21,425 bases of DNA from an uncultured Bacilli bacterium. GTDB taxonomy: Bacteria; Bacillota_I; Bacilli_A; RF39; UBA660. Position numbers and translations under genes: made by a program. Positions within the stretch are counted from its first letter, which is position 1. Each line of letters begins with the position of its first letter. The stretch is taken from positions 1 through 21,425 of the forward strand of contig CAKPPI010000014.1 of assembly GCA_934177545.1 (NCBI GenBank), given 5' to 3'. Of the stretch, positions 7,992 through 14,961 are shown piece by piece. A model generated the notes under the pieces. It ran no database searches. It was not told where the DNA came from and saw only the letters and a program-made list of their open reading frames with translations.

Positions 7992-8372
7992 TTAATGATC
8001 ATCTTCTAAACAGTTGGAACATATTCCATATCCAATAAAATCGAAAGTATTAACTTTTCTATTAGAGAACAATTTCTTTATCATTTCTTGTTTATTATTA
8101 TTATAAAATATATCCTCTATTTTCCCACACTTCATACACTGAAAATGGTAATGATCTTTAGCAATATCATATCTAAGTTGATGATCAAGGGAAGCTATTG
8201 TTAACACTTCACCAGTAAGGCTTAATTTATTAATTACTCTATAAACAGTCGCTTGTCCAATACTAGCATCTTCTTCTTTTACTAATTTAGTAAGTTCTTG
8301 TAAAGTAGGATGGGAATGACAATTATCTAATACTTCATAAATTTTCTTTTTTTGTTTTGTATTACGTTCCAT
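7992..8372 (-). CDS. Fur-family metal-dependent repressor, PerR-like
   Basis: Two adjacent ATGs open the frame (8373-8375 and 8370-8372). AAGGAG ends 5 bases before the second but only 2 before the first, so I choose the second (126 residues). Numbered from the first Met, the winged helix covers about 1-65, with the recognition stretch GQATVYRVINKL (40-51). Structural zinc is held by C80, C83, C119 and C122. Candidate regulatory ligands match PerR: H22, D70, H75, H77 and D88, the last an Asp as in PerR rather than the Glu typical of Fur. It heads an operon with rubrerythrin, a common PerR target. Its promoter overlaps a perfect palindrome, so autoregulation is likely. The exact metal and signal (peroxide or iron) are inference. 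Confidence 0.9.
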   Translation of the reverse strand: MERNTKQKKKIYEVLDNCHSHPTLQELTKLVKEEDASIGQATVYRVINKLSLTGEVLTIASLDHQLRYDIAKDHYHFQCMKCGKIEDIFYNNNKQEMIKKLFSNRKVNTFDFIGYGICSNCLEDDH

Positions 8373-8384
8373 CATATCTCCTTA

Positions 8385-8401
8385 TTGATAATCATTATCA
8401 A
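8385..8401. promoter_or_regulatory. Fur/PerR-type operator palindrome
   Basis: TTGATAATCATTATCAA is a perfect 8-1-8 inverted repeat containing the 7-1-7 core TGATAAT-N-ATTATCA known for Fur boxes. It covers the predicted transcription start, between the -10 element and the ribosome site of the regulator gene, so bound repressor would block the regulator-rubrerythrin operon. Confidence 0.88.
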
Positions 8402-8405
8402 TTAT

Positions 8406-8433
8406 ATAATAACATATTTCACTTAAAAGTCAA
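8406..8433 (-). promoter_or_regulatory. Promoter of the regulator-rubrerythrin operon
   Basis: On the minus strand TTGACT (8428-8433), a 16-base spacer and TATTAT (8406-8411) preceded by TGT form an extended -10 promoter. The operator begins 4 bases downstream of the -10 element. Between 8434 and the sigma gene stop at 8463 I see no hairpin, so some read-through from the sigma gene is possible. Confidence 0.72.
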
Positions 8434-8462
8434 GAAAAAAACTATCTTTCATATCTTCTCTT

Positions 8463-9677
8463 TTACTTTTTTATAAGAATTTTAGTACTTTTTTTAGTCT
8501 TCTCTAATCTTTTTCGCATTCCTGGTAAAATACTACCATAAAGCAATTCTTTATAATTAGAAGGTATATTAGAATTTAAAATTGGATTTTTTAAATCGTC
8601 CCCATATTTTGCACGCAATATTTCTTGATGTCTAGGCGTAATTTCACTAAGTACTTTAGTAATATCATCATCGTTGTAATCCTCAAAATAAGTATATAAA
8701 TTTTCTGTACTTCTTCCTTCTCTTCTTTTTCTTGGTCTATGTTTATCTTTAGGAAATTTATCACTTAAAATATATTCTTTTCCTTTATCAGGATTATCAA
8801 GATAATCAACTAATTTTATAGCATAATCAGATTTTCTTAGCTTTCCTATAATTTTATTTTGATTTTGTCTAACTGCTTCCGTACTGATTCCAATAATAGA
8901 TCCTATTTCTGTTAAAGTATATTCTGTACCATCTAAAAAACCAAATCTTAAATTTAAAATCATAGTTTCTCTTTCTGTCAAATTACACTTTTTAATTAGT
9001 TCTTTAATTAATAATGAACGTTCAGTATTTAAAAACATATCATCCATATTTGGATCAGCCACTTTTACATATTCCTCTAAACTAGAACAATTATCATCAT
9101 ATACTAACTCATTAAGACTTGTTATATCTTCACTATACTTAATTAATTCATTAACTTCCTTAATACTAATATTAAGTTTAGTAGCTATTTCATCCACTTC
9201 TGGTTTTCTTTTAAGTTCATTTGTCAACTCTTTATTTGTCTTATAATACTTAGCAATTCGTTCACATAAATGAACTGGCAATCTAACTGTCTTCCCTTGA
9301 AGCTTTATACTTCTAGAGACTTCTTTTCTAATCCACCAAGTGGCATAGGTTGAAAACTTGTTACCTGTAGTTATATCAAATCTCTCTACAGCTTCCATTA
9401 AACCAATATTTCCTTCTTGAATAAGATCTAAAAACTCTAATCCCAATCCCTTATATTTTTTGGCAATACTAACTACTAATCGCAAATTACTTTCAATTAT
9501 TTTTTCCTTAGCTTCAGTATCACCATTATTCATTCTAATGAATAAGTCTTTTTCCTCTTCTTTAGTTAAAAGTGGCTTATTCAAAGTTTTAAGATAAAGA
9601 CTTATATCACTATTTGTATACTCATCAATGTTATATAAATATTCACCATAGTTATTTGTATTATTTTGTTCTTTCAT
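8463..9677 (-). CDS. Alternative sigma-70 family factor with one C-terminal sigma4-like module
   Basis: Protein of 404 residues. Region 1.2 lies at about 24-45, region 2 at 55-137 (NLRLVVSIAKKY, DLIQEGNIGLM, FSTYATWWIR), region 3 at about 140-215 and region 4 at 219-282 (LTERETMILNLRFGF, then helix-turn-helix). There is no region 1.1. In region 2.4 the residues matching E. coli Q437 and T440 are K118 and S121. In region 4.2 the TRE of the primary factor is STE. Both changes suggest altered promoter choice. Residues 325-393 form an extra module (NLYTYF..., AKYGDDLKNP) shared with the next two sigma genes. It has its own promoter and a GGGGGG ribosome site. It lacks the large N-terminal domain of its two neighbours. 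The target genes are unknown. Confidence 0.88.
   Translation of the reverse strand: MKEQNNTNNYGEYLYNIDEYTNSDISLYLKTLNKPLLTKEEEKDLFIRMNNGDTEAKEKIIESNLRLVVSIAKKYKGLGLEFLDLIQEGNIGLMEAVERFDITTGNKFSTYATWWIRKEVSRSIKLQGKTVRLPVHLCERIAKYYKTNKELTNELKRKPEVDEIATKLNISIKEVNELIKYSEDITSLNELVYDDNCSSLEEYVKVADPNMDDMFLNTERSLLIKELIKKCNLTERETMILNLRFGFLDGTEYTLTEIGSIIGISTEAVRQNQNKIIGKLRKSDYAIKLVDYLDNPDKGKEYILSDKFPKDKHRPRKRREGRSTENLYTYFEDYNDDDITKVLSEITPRHQEILRAKYGDDLKNPILNSNIPSNYKELLYGSILPGMRKRLEKTKKSTKILIKK
8499..8705 (-). repeat. Single copy of the YF-YGxD sigma4-like module
   Basis: Encodes residues 325-393 of the 404-residue sigma factor. The shared pattern is (N/S)(I/L)YxYFxxY, about ten residues, ITPRHQEILRAKYGDD, NPI, then a basic helix ending MRKRLEK. 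This copy stays closest to sigma region 4. Confidence 0.7.
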
Positions 9678-9704
9678 TTATATTCCCCCCTTAACAGCTC
9701 ACAT

Positions 9705-9732
9705 ATTATACCATATTTTTGAAAAAAAACAA
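9705..9732 (-). promoter_or_regulatory. Promoter of the 404-residue sigma gene
   Basis: TTGTTT (9727-9732), a 16-base spacer and TATAAT (9705-9710) preceded by TGG form an extended -10 promoter on the minus strand, 27 bases before the start codon. Confidence 0.7.
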
Positions 9733-9744
9733 GTTATTGAAGAT

Positions 9745-9780
9745 AAAAAAAGCTATCACCAAAATTTTTCATGATAACTT
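9745..9780 (-). terminator. Terminator of the 587-residue sigma gene
   Basis: The hairpin starts right after the stop codon. A 9-bp stem (9772-9780 with 9750-9758, one G-U pair) and a 13-base loop are followed by a run of T on the minus strand. The sequence resembles the terminator at 11641-11669, which fits descent from the same duplicated unit. Confidence 0.75.
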
Positions 9781-11544
9781 TTATTTATTATTAAATGTTT
9801 TAACATATACTTTAGAATTATTATTATTCAATGCTTTTTCATTTTCTTTAGATGTAGTAATTTCTGATGTGTCATATTTTCTTAGATGACGTTTCATTCT
9901 TACGAAAATAGAACTATACAAATAGGCTCTATCTTTATTAGATAAGGAATTATATATTGGATTATCAAAATCTTCACCATATCTTTTATGTAATAATTCT
10001 AGCGATTTTTCATCAAGTTCTTGAATAACTTCCTTAATTTGTTCTTTTTCATATCCTTTAAAATAAGAGTATATACTTTTTAAGTCATTGGCGGTTCTTC
10101 TTCTATTATTTCTTTTTTTTCTTAGAATTTTATTTTCTGATTCTTTTATATCAAGCTTTACTATTTCCCTTTGTTTTCTTAATATTTTTTGTTTAAGTTC
10201 TTTAAGGCTTCTGCTTTCTAATTGTCTAACTCGCTCTCCTGATATACCAAGTATATCACCTATTTCTTGAAGAGATTTAACCTCGGAATAATCAAATCCA
10301 AAACGTAGTCTAATAATTTGTTGTTCTCTAGGTTTTAAGGTTGATATAACTTTTTCTAGTTCTTCTTTGGCAACATTTTCTATTGCTTCTATCTCTGGAC
10401 TAACTATACTATCATCTTCTATATAATCGCTTAATTGTCCATCATCTTCTTCGCTAATGTTTTGGTTTAAGGACAACATCGATTGACTTACTATAGATAA
10501 TTCATCTAATTTATCAGTAGAAATATTTAACTTTGTTGCAACTTCTTCATCAGTAGGAATTCTATTTAATTCTTTTTGAAGTCCTTTTTTAGCATTTCTA
10601 ATTTTTGTATTCCATTCACTTATATATACTGGAAGACGAATCGTTCTTCCTTTATCATCTATAGCTCTTGTCATTACTTGCTTAATCCACCAAGTAGCAT
10701 AGGTTGAAAACTTACAATCTTTTTCTAAATCGAATCTATCAACAGCAATCATAAGACCAATATTTCCTTCTTGAATTAAGTCTAACAACTCAAGTCCTTG
10801 ACCAGAATATTTTCTTGCCATTTTGATTACTAGCCTTATGTTTCTTTCAATCATTATATCTTTAGCTCTTTTATCACCTTGTTTTATTCTAGTTAACAAG
10901 ATTATTTCTTCTTCCTTAGTTAAAAGAGGTAATTTTATTGAACTAAAATAACTTGCTAGACTATCATCTATGTAATCAGTTAAATCATCATTTTGATTAA
11001 TAGAAATATTATTTAACATACAGTAATTTTCAATAAATGCCACTTCAATATCATCAAAAAATATCTCTTCTAATGTATTAGTTTCTAATAGTTTTCTCTT
11101 TTCTACTACAATGTCAGATAAAATTGATTTAACTTTATTATTATTTAATATAGCAATACATAAGTCATTGCTAGGATAATAATTAAATTCATTAAAAAAA
11201 GCAATTAGTTTTTTAAATGATTTTTGAGAGTTTTCGTCTTTTTTGAGATTTTTATCTACATATCTATTAAATAGTTCTAGCCCATTTCCCTCTTTAAATG
11301 TTTTTCTTAGATATCTGTTAATATTATTTTCAACAGTAACAGAAAAATCAATTGCTACTACTTTATCACTATTTATTATTCTATTATATTTTTCTTCTAC
11401 TATCTTTTTTAACCAATTATCAAGTGCACTACCTGATGTACTTATATAAGAATATTTTTCTTTTATATTATTTAAAGTAGGAATTAATAGTTGATAAAGT
11501 TTATCAAATGTCATTGTTTTAATGTCATTAGTTGAAAATGTCAT
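9781..11544 (-). CDS. Alternative sigma-70 family factor with novel N-terminal domain and one C-terminal module
   Basis: Protein of 587 residues, far longer than a normal Bacillota sigma factor. Residues 1-190 are an unrecognised domain that aligns without gaps to the 853-residue neighbour: 37 of the first 60 residues are identical, and later stretches include EGNGLE, FNYYPSN and YC-LNNI. The sigma core follows, with region 1.2 at about 190-215, region 2 at 225-310 (FSTYATWWIK), region 3 and region 4 at 393-455. The residues matching E. coli Q437 and T440 are kept (Q289, T292), but region 4.2 has SGER where the primary factor has TRER. A sigma4-like module lies at 484-555. The C-terminus NSKVYVKTFNNK nearly matches that of the neighbour. 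The Met start is fixed by alignment to the paralogue and by a GAGG site 7 bases upstream. Its own promoter and terminator make it a separate transcription unit. Confidence 0.9.
   Translation of the reverse strand: MTFSTNDIKTMTFDKLYQLLIPTLNNIKEKYSYISTSGSALDNWLKKIVEEKYNRIINSDKVVAIDFSVTVENNINRYLRKTFKEGNGLELFNRYVDKNLKKDENSQKSFKKLIAFFNEFNYYPSNDLCIAILNNNKVKSILSDIVVEKRKLLETNTLEEIFFDDIEVAFIENYCMLNNISINQNDDLTDYIDDSLASYFSSIKLPLLTKEEEIILLTRIKQGDKRAKDIMIERNIRLVIKMARKYSGQGLELLDLIQEGNIGLMIAVDRFDLEKDCKFSTYATWWIKQVMTRAIDDKGRTIRLPVYISEWNTKIRNAKKGLQKELNRIPTDEEVATKLNISTDKLDELSIVSQSMLSLNQNISEEDDGQLSDYIEDDSIVSPEIEAIENVAKEELEKVISTLKPREQQIIRLRFGFDYSEVKSLQEIGDILGISGERVRQLESRSLKELKQKILRKQREIVKLDIKESENKILRKKRNNRRRTANDLKSIYSYFKGYEKEQIKEVIQELDEKSLELLHKRYGEDFDNPIYNSLSNKDRAYLYSSIFVRMKRHLRKYDTSEITTSKENEKALNNNNSKVYVKTFNNK
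9880..10095 (-). repeat. Single copy of the YF-YGxD sigma4-like module
   Basis: Encodes residues 484-555 of the 587-residue sigma factor: IYSYFKGY, LDEKSLELLHKRYGEDFDNP, then a basic helix. Same module as in the 404- and 853-residue proteins, here preceded by a very basic linker (RKKRNNRRR). Confidence 0.72.
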
Positions 11545-11568
11545 ATTATCGCCTCACTTCAGAATATT

Positions 11569-11597
11569 ATTTTATTGCAAAAACAAATATTTAGCAA
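11569..11597 (-). promoter_or_regulatory. Promoter of the 587-residue sigma gene, with -35 inside a trmK relic
   Basis: TTGCTA (11592-11597), a 17-base spacer and TAAAAT (11569-11574) on the minus strand. The -35 is formed by the last codon and stop of a copied trmK tail (TGC TAA). The same layout, TTGCTA-17-TATTAT, precedes the 853-residue paralogue. GTGAGG follows as the ribosome site. Confidence 0.6.
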
Positions 11598-11623
11598 GCA
11601 TCATCTAAGTGTTTATTAATCTT
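11591..11623 (-). pseudogene. Relic of the trmK 3' end
   Basis: Read on the minus strand these 11 codons give KINKHLDDAC-stop. The true trmK ends KIKKYLEDAC-stop, and the two DNA stretches share an exact 13-base run across the stop. No more of trmK is seen upstream; the terminator of the preceding sigma gene begins 17 bases away. The relic marks one end of a tandem duplication and survives as part of a promoter. Confidence 0.8.
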
Positions 11624-11640
11624 TAAAACTAAACAACACA

Positions 11641-11669
11641 AAAAAGATTATCACCGTTTATGATAATCT
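11641..11669 (-). terminator. Terminator of the 853-residue sigma gene
   Basis: A perfect 9-bp stem AGATTATCA/TGATAATCT with a 7-base loop, followed by a run of T on the minus strand, lies 23 bases beyond the stop codon. It closes the operon that starts near 20771. Confidence 0.82.
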
Positions 11670-11692
11670 AATAATAATAGACTAGTTCACTT

Positions 11693-14254
11693 TTATTTTT
11701 TATTTAGTGTCTTAACATATACTTTCGAATTTTCTTCTTTTCCTGCTTCTGTCATCTTATCTAATGACTGATCTATAATTTCATCTAATTTTTCTTTATA
11801 TTCAGCCACCCCACTTTTAATTATTGTTGTAACTTCTTCTTGTTCCATTCCCAAAAAGTTGGCAATTGAATTTGCAAAAAAGTACTTATCATCTACATAA
11901 CCAAAAGCTAAAGATAAAACAATTATTTCCTTTATTGATTTAGTTTTAGTTATTTCTTTAAATTTATCTCCATTAAATATTTCCAACGTTTTGATATATT
12001 CATCCATAATGTTATTCTCACTTTCTATTTTTAGTTCATTTATTTCAGTATTTTCTTTATCAGAATAAGTTTTATCCACCAAAAGGGATGACTCATCATT
12101 AAAAGATATTGTTTTTTTATCGTCCGGAGCTATTTCCTCTTTAATTGCTATAGTTTTCTTTTTCATTAATCTTCTTTTTATTTTAGGAAAAACACATCCT
12201 TGAATAAATTTTTTATCATCTTCTGATAATGTACCATTAACTGGATTAGCAAAGTCTTCACCATATTTAATGTGCAGTACCATTAAAGATTTTTCATCTA
12301 ATCCTTCAATAACTTCATCTATCACACTTTTTTCATATTCACTAAAATAATCATATATATTACTTCTTGATTTTTTATTTTTTCTTTTTTGTCTTGTCTC
12401 TATATTTTCTAATTCATTCATTTTTTTAACTCCTGTCTCTAACTTTTTTATATGTTCATTGGTAATATTATTTTTTCTTTCTCTATTTACTTTTTCATTA
12501 TCTAAATTTTGTTGTTCAAGTAAAGTTGTTAATTTCTCTTTATTATCAGTAGGTATCACTGGAGTTTCGTTAGTTAAAAACATTCCTTTTGATATCTTGT
12601 TATTTCTGTTTTGTTTTAATTTTCTTTTTATTCTTGGAAAAACGCAATTTTTTAAATAGTTTCTATCTTTTTCTGCTAAATTACCATCAAGTATTGGGTT
12701 AGCAAAATCATCACCATATCTCATATGTAAGATTGTTAATGCTCTATCGTTCAATTCTTCAATAACTTTGTCTATTTCTTCTTTGCTATATTCACGGAAA
12801 TAATCATATATATTATCTCTAGATCTGTAGGGACAATTATGATCTGGCATATTGGAATTAAAAATTATTTTTTTATCACTCCATTTATACATACTACGTT
12901 TAAGTTTTTTTAGTATTTTAAGTTCCATTAATCTTACATTTTCTCTAGTACATCCTATAATATCCCCTATTTCTTGAAGAGTTCTTGGCTCCTGTCCATC
13001 TAAGCCAAAACGGAGTATTATAACTTGTCGTTGTCTATCACTTAATATTGATAGTTTTTCTCGTATTTCTTCAACTGTTACTTTTTCTATTGTTACTTCT
13101 TCTGGTGTTGCTGTATTATTTTCAATAAAATCTCCTATCTCTGAATAATTATCATCATTAACTCTTTGATTTATTGAGGTTATAGTTTTACTAGCAGTAA
13201 GTATTTCTTCAATTTTTTTAATAGAAGTATTTAGGTTATTAGCTATTTCTTCAGTAGTTGGTTCTCTACCCAATTCTTTTTCTAAATTCATTGCTACGTT
13301 TTTAATTTTAAAACTTTTTTCATTAAGGTGACAAGGAATACGAATAGCCCTGCCTTGCTCATACGTTGCTCTTATTATTGCCTGTCTAATCCACCAAGTA
13401 GCATAGGTTGAAAATCTACACCCTTTTTTCAAATCAAATCTATCAATAGATTTCATTAGACCTATGCTTCCTTCTTGAATTAAATCCGAAATTTCAAGTC
13501 CTCTTCCCTGATATTTGATAGCAATCTTAATAACAAGCCTTAAATTTTTTTCAACCATTATATCTCTAGCTCTTTTATCTCCTTGCTTTACTCTAATTAG
13601 TAATTCCATTTTTTCTTCTTCCGTTAAAAGAGAAGTTCCTAAACTGAAATAGTTTGTTACATTATCATCCATATAATTATCTATATTATTATCAATGTCA
13701 TCTTGAACCAGCTTAATATTATTTAATATACAATATGTTTCTACAAACGATATAGAGATATCATCCTTAAAAATCTTTTCAATATCCACTTTGCCTAATA
13801 AATACTTTTTCTCTTCTACTACTTTAGTCAAAATTTTACTTACTCTCTTATTATTTAATAAGCTAAGGTAAACTTCATTACTAGGATAATAATTAAATCC
13901 ATAGAAAAAATCTGCTATCTTTTTTAAAGAGTCCTGTGTTTTTTTTCCTTCTTTTATATTTTTATCTACATATCTATTAAATATTTCTAATCCATTTCCT
14001 TCTGTAAATGTCTTTTTTAAATAATGATTAATATTCTTTTTTACTACGGTAGTAAAGTCTATTGATGTTACCTTATCATTACCTATTACTTTTTTGTATT
14101 TTTCTTCAACTATTTTCTTTAACCATTTATCAATAGCTTTATTTGATGAACTTATATAAGAATATTCTTTTCCTATTTCTCTTAAGGTAGGTGCTAATAA
14201 TTTATAAAGTTTATCAAATGTCATTGCTTTTATTTTCTCTGTTGTTAATTCCAT
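11693..14254 (-). CDS. Giant sigma-70 family factor with novel N-terminal domain and three extra sigma4-like units
   Basis: The frame is open from 14308, but the ATG at 14252-14254 aligns exactly with the start of the 587-residue paralogue and follows AAGGAAGTGA, so I choose it (853 residues). Residues 1-190 are the unrecognised domain shared with the paralogue. The sigma core spans about 193-455: region 2 has NLRLVIKIAIKY and FSTYATWWIR, and region 4 has LSDRQRQVIILRFGLDG and TRENVRLME. The residue matching E. coli Q437 is kept (Q291), but T440 is I294. Two copies of the YF-YGxD module follow (478-548 and 630-700), then a third unit (about 773-822, IIVLSLAFGYVDDK...IANFLGMEQEEV) that also resembles region 4. 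The tail NSKVYVKTLNKK matches the paralogue. It is downstream of trmK with a promoter of its own. The regulon is unknown. Confidence 0.9.
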   Translation of the reverse strand: MELTTEKIKAMTFDKLYKLLAPTLREIGKEYSYISSSNKAIDKWLKKIVEEKYKKVIGNDKVTSIDFTTVVKKNINHYLKKTFTEGNGLEIFNRYVDKNIKEGKKTQDSLKKIADFFYGFNYYPSNEVYLSLLNNKRVSKILTKVVEEKKYLLGKVDIEKIFKDDISISFVETYCILNNIKLVQDDIDNNIDNYMDDNVTNYFSLGTSLLTEEEKMELLIRVKQGDKRARDIMVEKNLRLVIKIAIKYQGRGLEISDLIQEGSIGLMKSIDRFDLKKGCRFSTYATWWIRQAIIRATYEQGRAIRIPCHLNEKSFKIKNVAMNLEKELGREPTTEEIANNLNTSIKKIEEILTASKTITSINQRVNDDNYSEIGDFIENNTATPEEVTIEKVTVEEIREKLSILSDRQRQVIILRFGLDGQEPRTLQEIGDIIGCTRENVRLMELKILKKLKRSMYKWSDKKIIFNSNMPDHNCPYRSRDNIYDYFREYSKEEIDKVIEELNDRALTILHMRYGDDFANPILDGNLAEKDRNYLKNCVFPRIKRKLKQNRNNKISKGMFLTNETPVIPTDNKEKLTTLLEQQNLDNEKVNRERKNNITNEHIKKLETGVKKMNELENIETRQKRKNKKSRSNIYDYFSEYEKSVIDEVIEGLDEKSLMVLHIKYGEDFANPVNGTLSEDDKKFIQGCVFPKIKRRLMKKKTIAIKEEIAPDDKKTISFNDESSLLVDKTYSDKENTEINELKIESENNIMDEYIKTLEIFNGDKFKEITKTKSIKEIIVLSLAFGYVDDKYFFANSIANFLGMEQEEVTTIIKSGVAEYKEKLDEIIDQSLDKMTEAGKEENSKVYVKTLNKK
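12155..12823 (-). repeat. Two tandem copies of the YF-YGxD module with repeated linker
   Basis: Copy 1 lies at 12611-12823 (residues 478-548) and copy 2 at 12155-12367 (residues 630-700). Both share NIYDYF-EY, HxxYG-DFANP and CVFP-IKR-L. The linker after each copy also repeats: NNITNEHIKKLE (595-606) and NNIMDEYIKTLE (747-758). The unit that duplicated was therefore module plus linker, about 150 residues. Confidence 0.78.
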
Positions 14255-14279
14255 CTTTGCTGTCACTTCCTTGTTAATT

Positions 14280-14308
14280 ATAATATAAAAAAAAGAAACA
14301 TTTAGCAA
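14280..14308 (-). promoter_or_regulatory. Promoter of the 853-residue sigma gene, overlapping the trmK stop
   Basis: TTGCTA (14303-14308), a 17-base spacer and TATTAT (14280-14285). The -35 overlaps the last codon and stop of trmK. A second -10 (TATAAT, 14277-14282) overlaps. It would allow the sigma gene to be expressed apart from the housekeeping operon. Confidence 0.55.
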
Positions 14309-14961
14309 GCATCTTCTAAATATTTCTTTATTTTTCTAAGCTCTTCTTGTCTTTCTCTAGGAATACTATTGTTTAATAGGAGATTATTTATATTTCTTAG
14401 TTCATTTCTATAATATTCTTTTATATCTTCTCTATTTTTAGTCATTAAGATAGGTCCTAAGTATAACTCTTTATCAGAATAAGTTTTATTTCCCTTAGAA
14501 AAGACTAAAATGTGGTATAACTTATCACTTTCTTCTACTAATTCTTCATCTTTTAGATAGTATCCTAAACTAGTAATAGTCTCCCTTACTTCTTTGATAA
14601 AGTTATTAGGTGATAAGATAATGGTTTTAATATTAGCAAGTTTATCTCTACTTTCTAGAAACATTTTATTTATAGTTAAACCACCCATACCAGTTATAGT
14701 AATAGTATCAATTTTATCATTAAGCGAATCAAGTCCATCAGCTTTAATTAGTTCTATTCTATCTGCTAGATTATAGTAGTTTACATTTTCTTTCGCTTGA
14801 TTTAGGGGACCAATCTTATTATCAGAAGCATAAACAAAAGGAAAGTTTTTCTCTTTTAATAAATAGATGGATAACTTTGCATGATCACATCCAATATCAA
14901 GAGGTACACTTCCCTTATCAACATAATCTCCAACTAGTCTTAAACGATTATTTATTTTCAT
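14302..14961 (-). CDS. trmK: tRNA (adenine(22)-N(1))-methyltransferase
   Basis: Protein of 219 residues with a Rossmann-type methyltransferase fold. Motif I LDIGCDHAKL (21-30) binds S-adenosylmethionine, an acidic residue in ASDNKIGPLNQAKEN (45-59) follows, and ITGMGG (89-94) is the family motif at the catalytic site. Residues 160-219 are the helical C-terminal part that helps grip tRNA. The enzyme methylates N1 of adenine 22 in the D-arm region of tRNA in the cytosol. Its ATG overlaps the rpoD stop by one base (TAATG), so translation is coupled; the rpoD-trmK order is common in Bacillota. The gene end also provides the -35 of the next gene, and a copy of that end lies at 11591-11623. Confidence 0.94.
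   Translation of the reverse strand: MKINNRLRLVGDYVDKGSVPLDIGCDHAKLSIYLLKEKNFPFVYASDNKIGPLNQAKENVNYYNLADRIELIKADGLDSLNDKIDTITITGMGGLTINKMFLESRDKLANIKTIILSPNNFIKEVRETITSLGYYLKDEELVEESDKLYHILVFSKGNKTYSDKELYLGPILMTKNREDIKEYYRNELRNINNLLLNNSIPRERQEELRKIKKYLEDAC

Noticed and set aside
10088..11449. Plus-strand open frames of about 60-70 codons opposite the 587-residue sigma gene
   Set aside because: They are rich in Leu, Phe and Ser as expected from antisense of Lys/Glu-rich codons, have no ribosome site and lie fully opposite a conserved protein. The same holds for the frames at 631-816, 12459-12659, 14594-14776 and 15790-15978, and for the minus-strand frame at 5924-6133.
12155..12823. Repeats in the long sigma gene as a CRISPR-like or simple tandem array
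   Set aside because: The similarity is at protein level with long diverged linkers and only two copies, so it is domain duplication, not a DNA repeat array.
8463..14254. Prophage or plasmid origin of the three sigma genes
   Set aside because: There is no integrase, structural phage gene, attachment repeat or tRNA nearby, and base composition is like the surroundings. The trmK relic shows local tandem duplication instead, although the origin of the first copy remains open.
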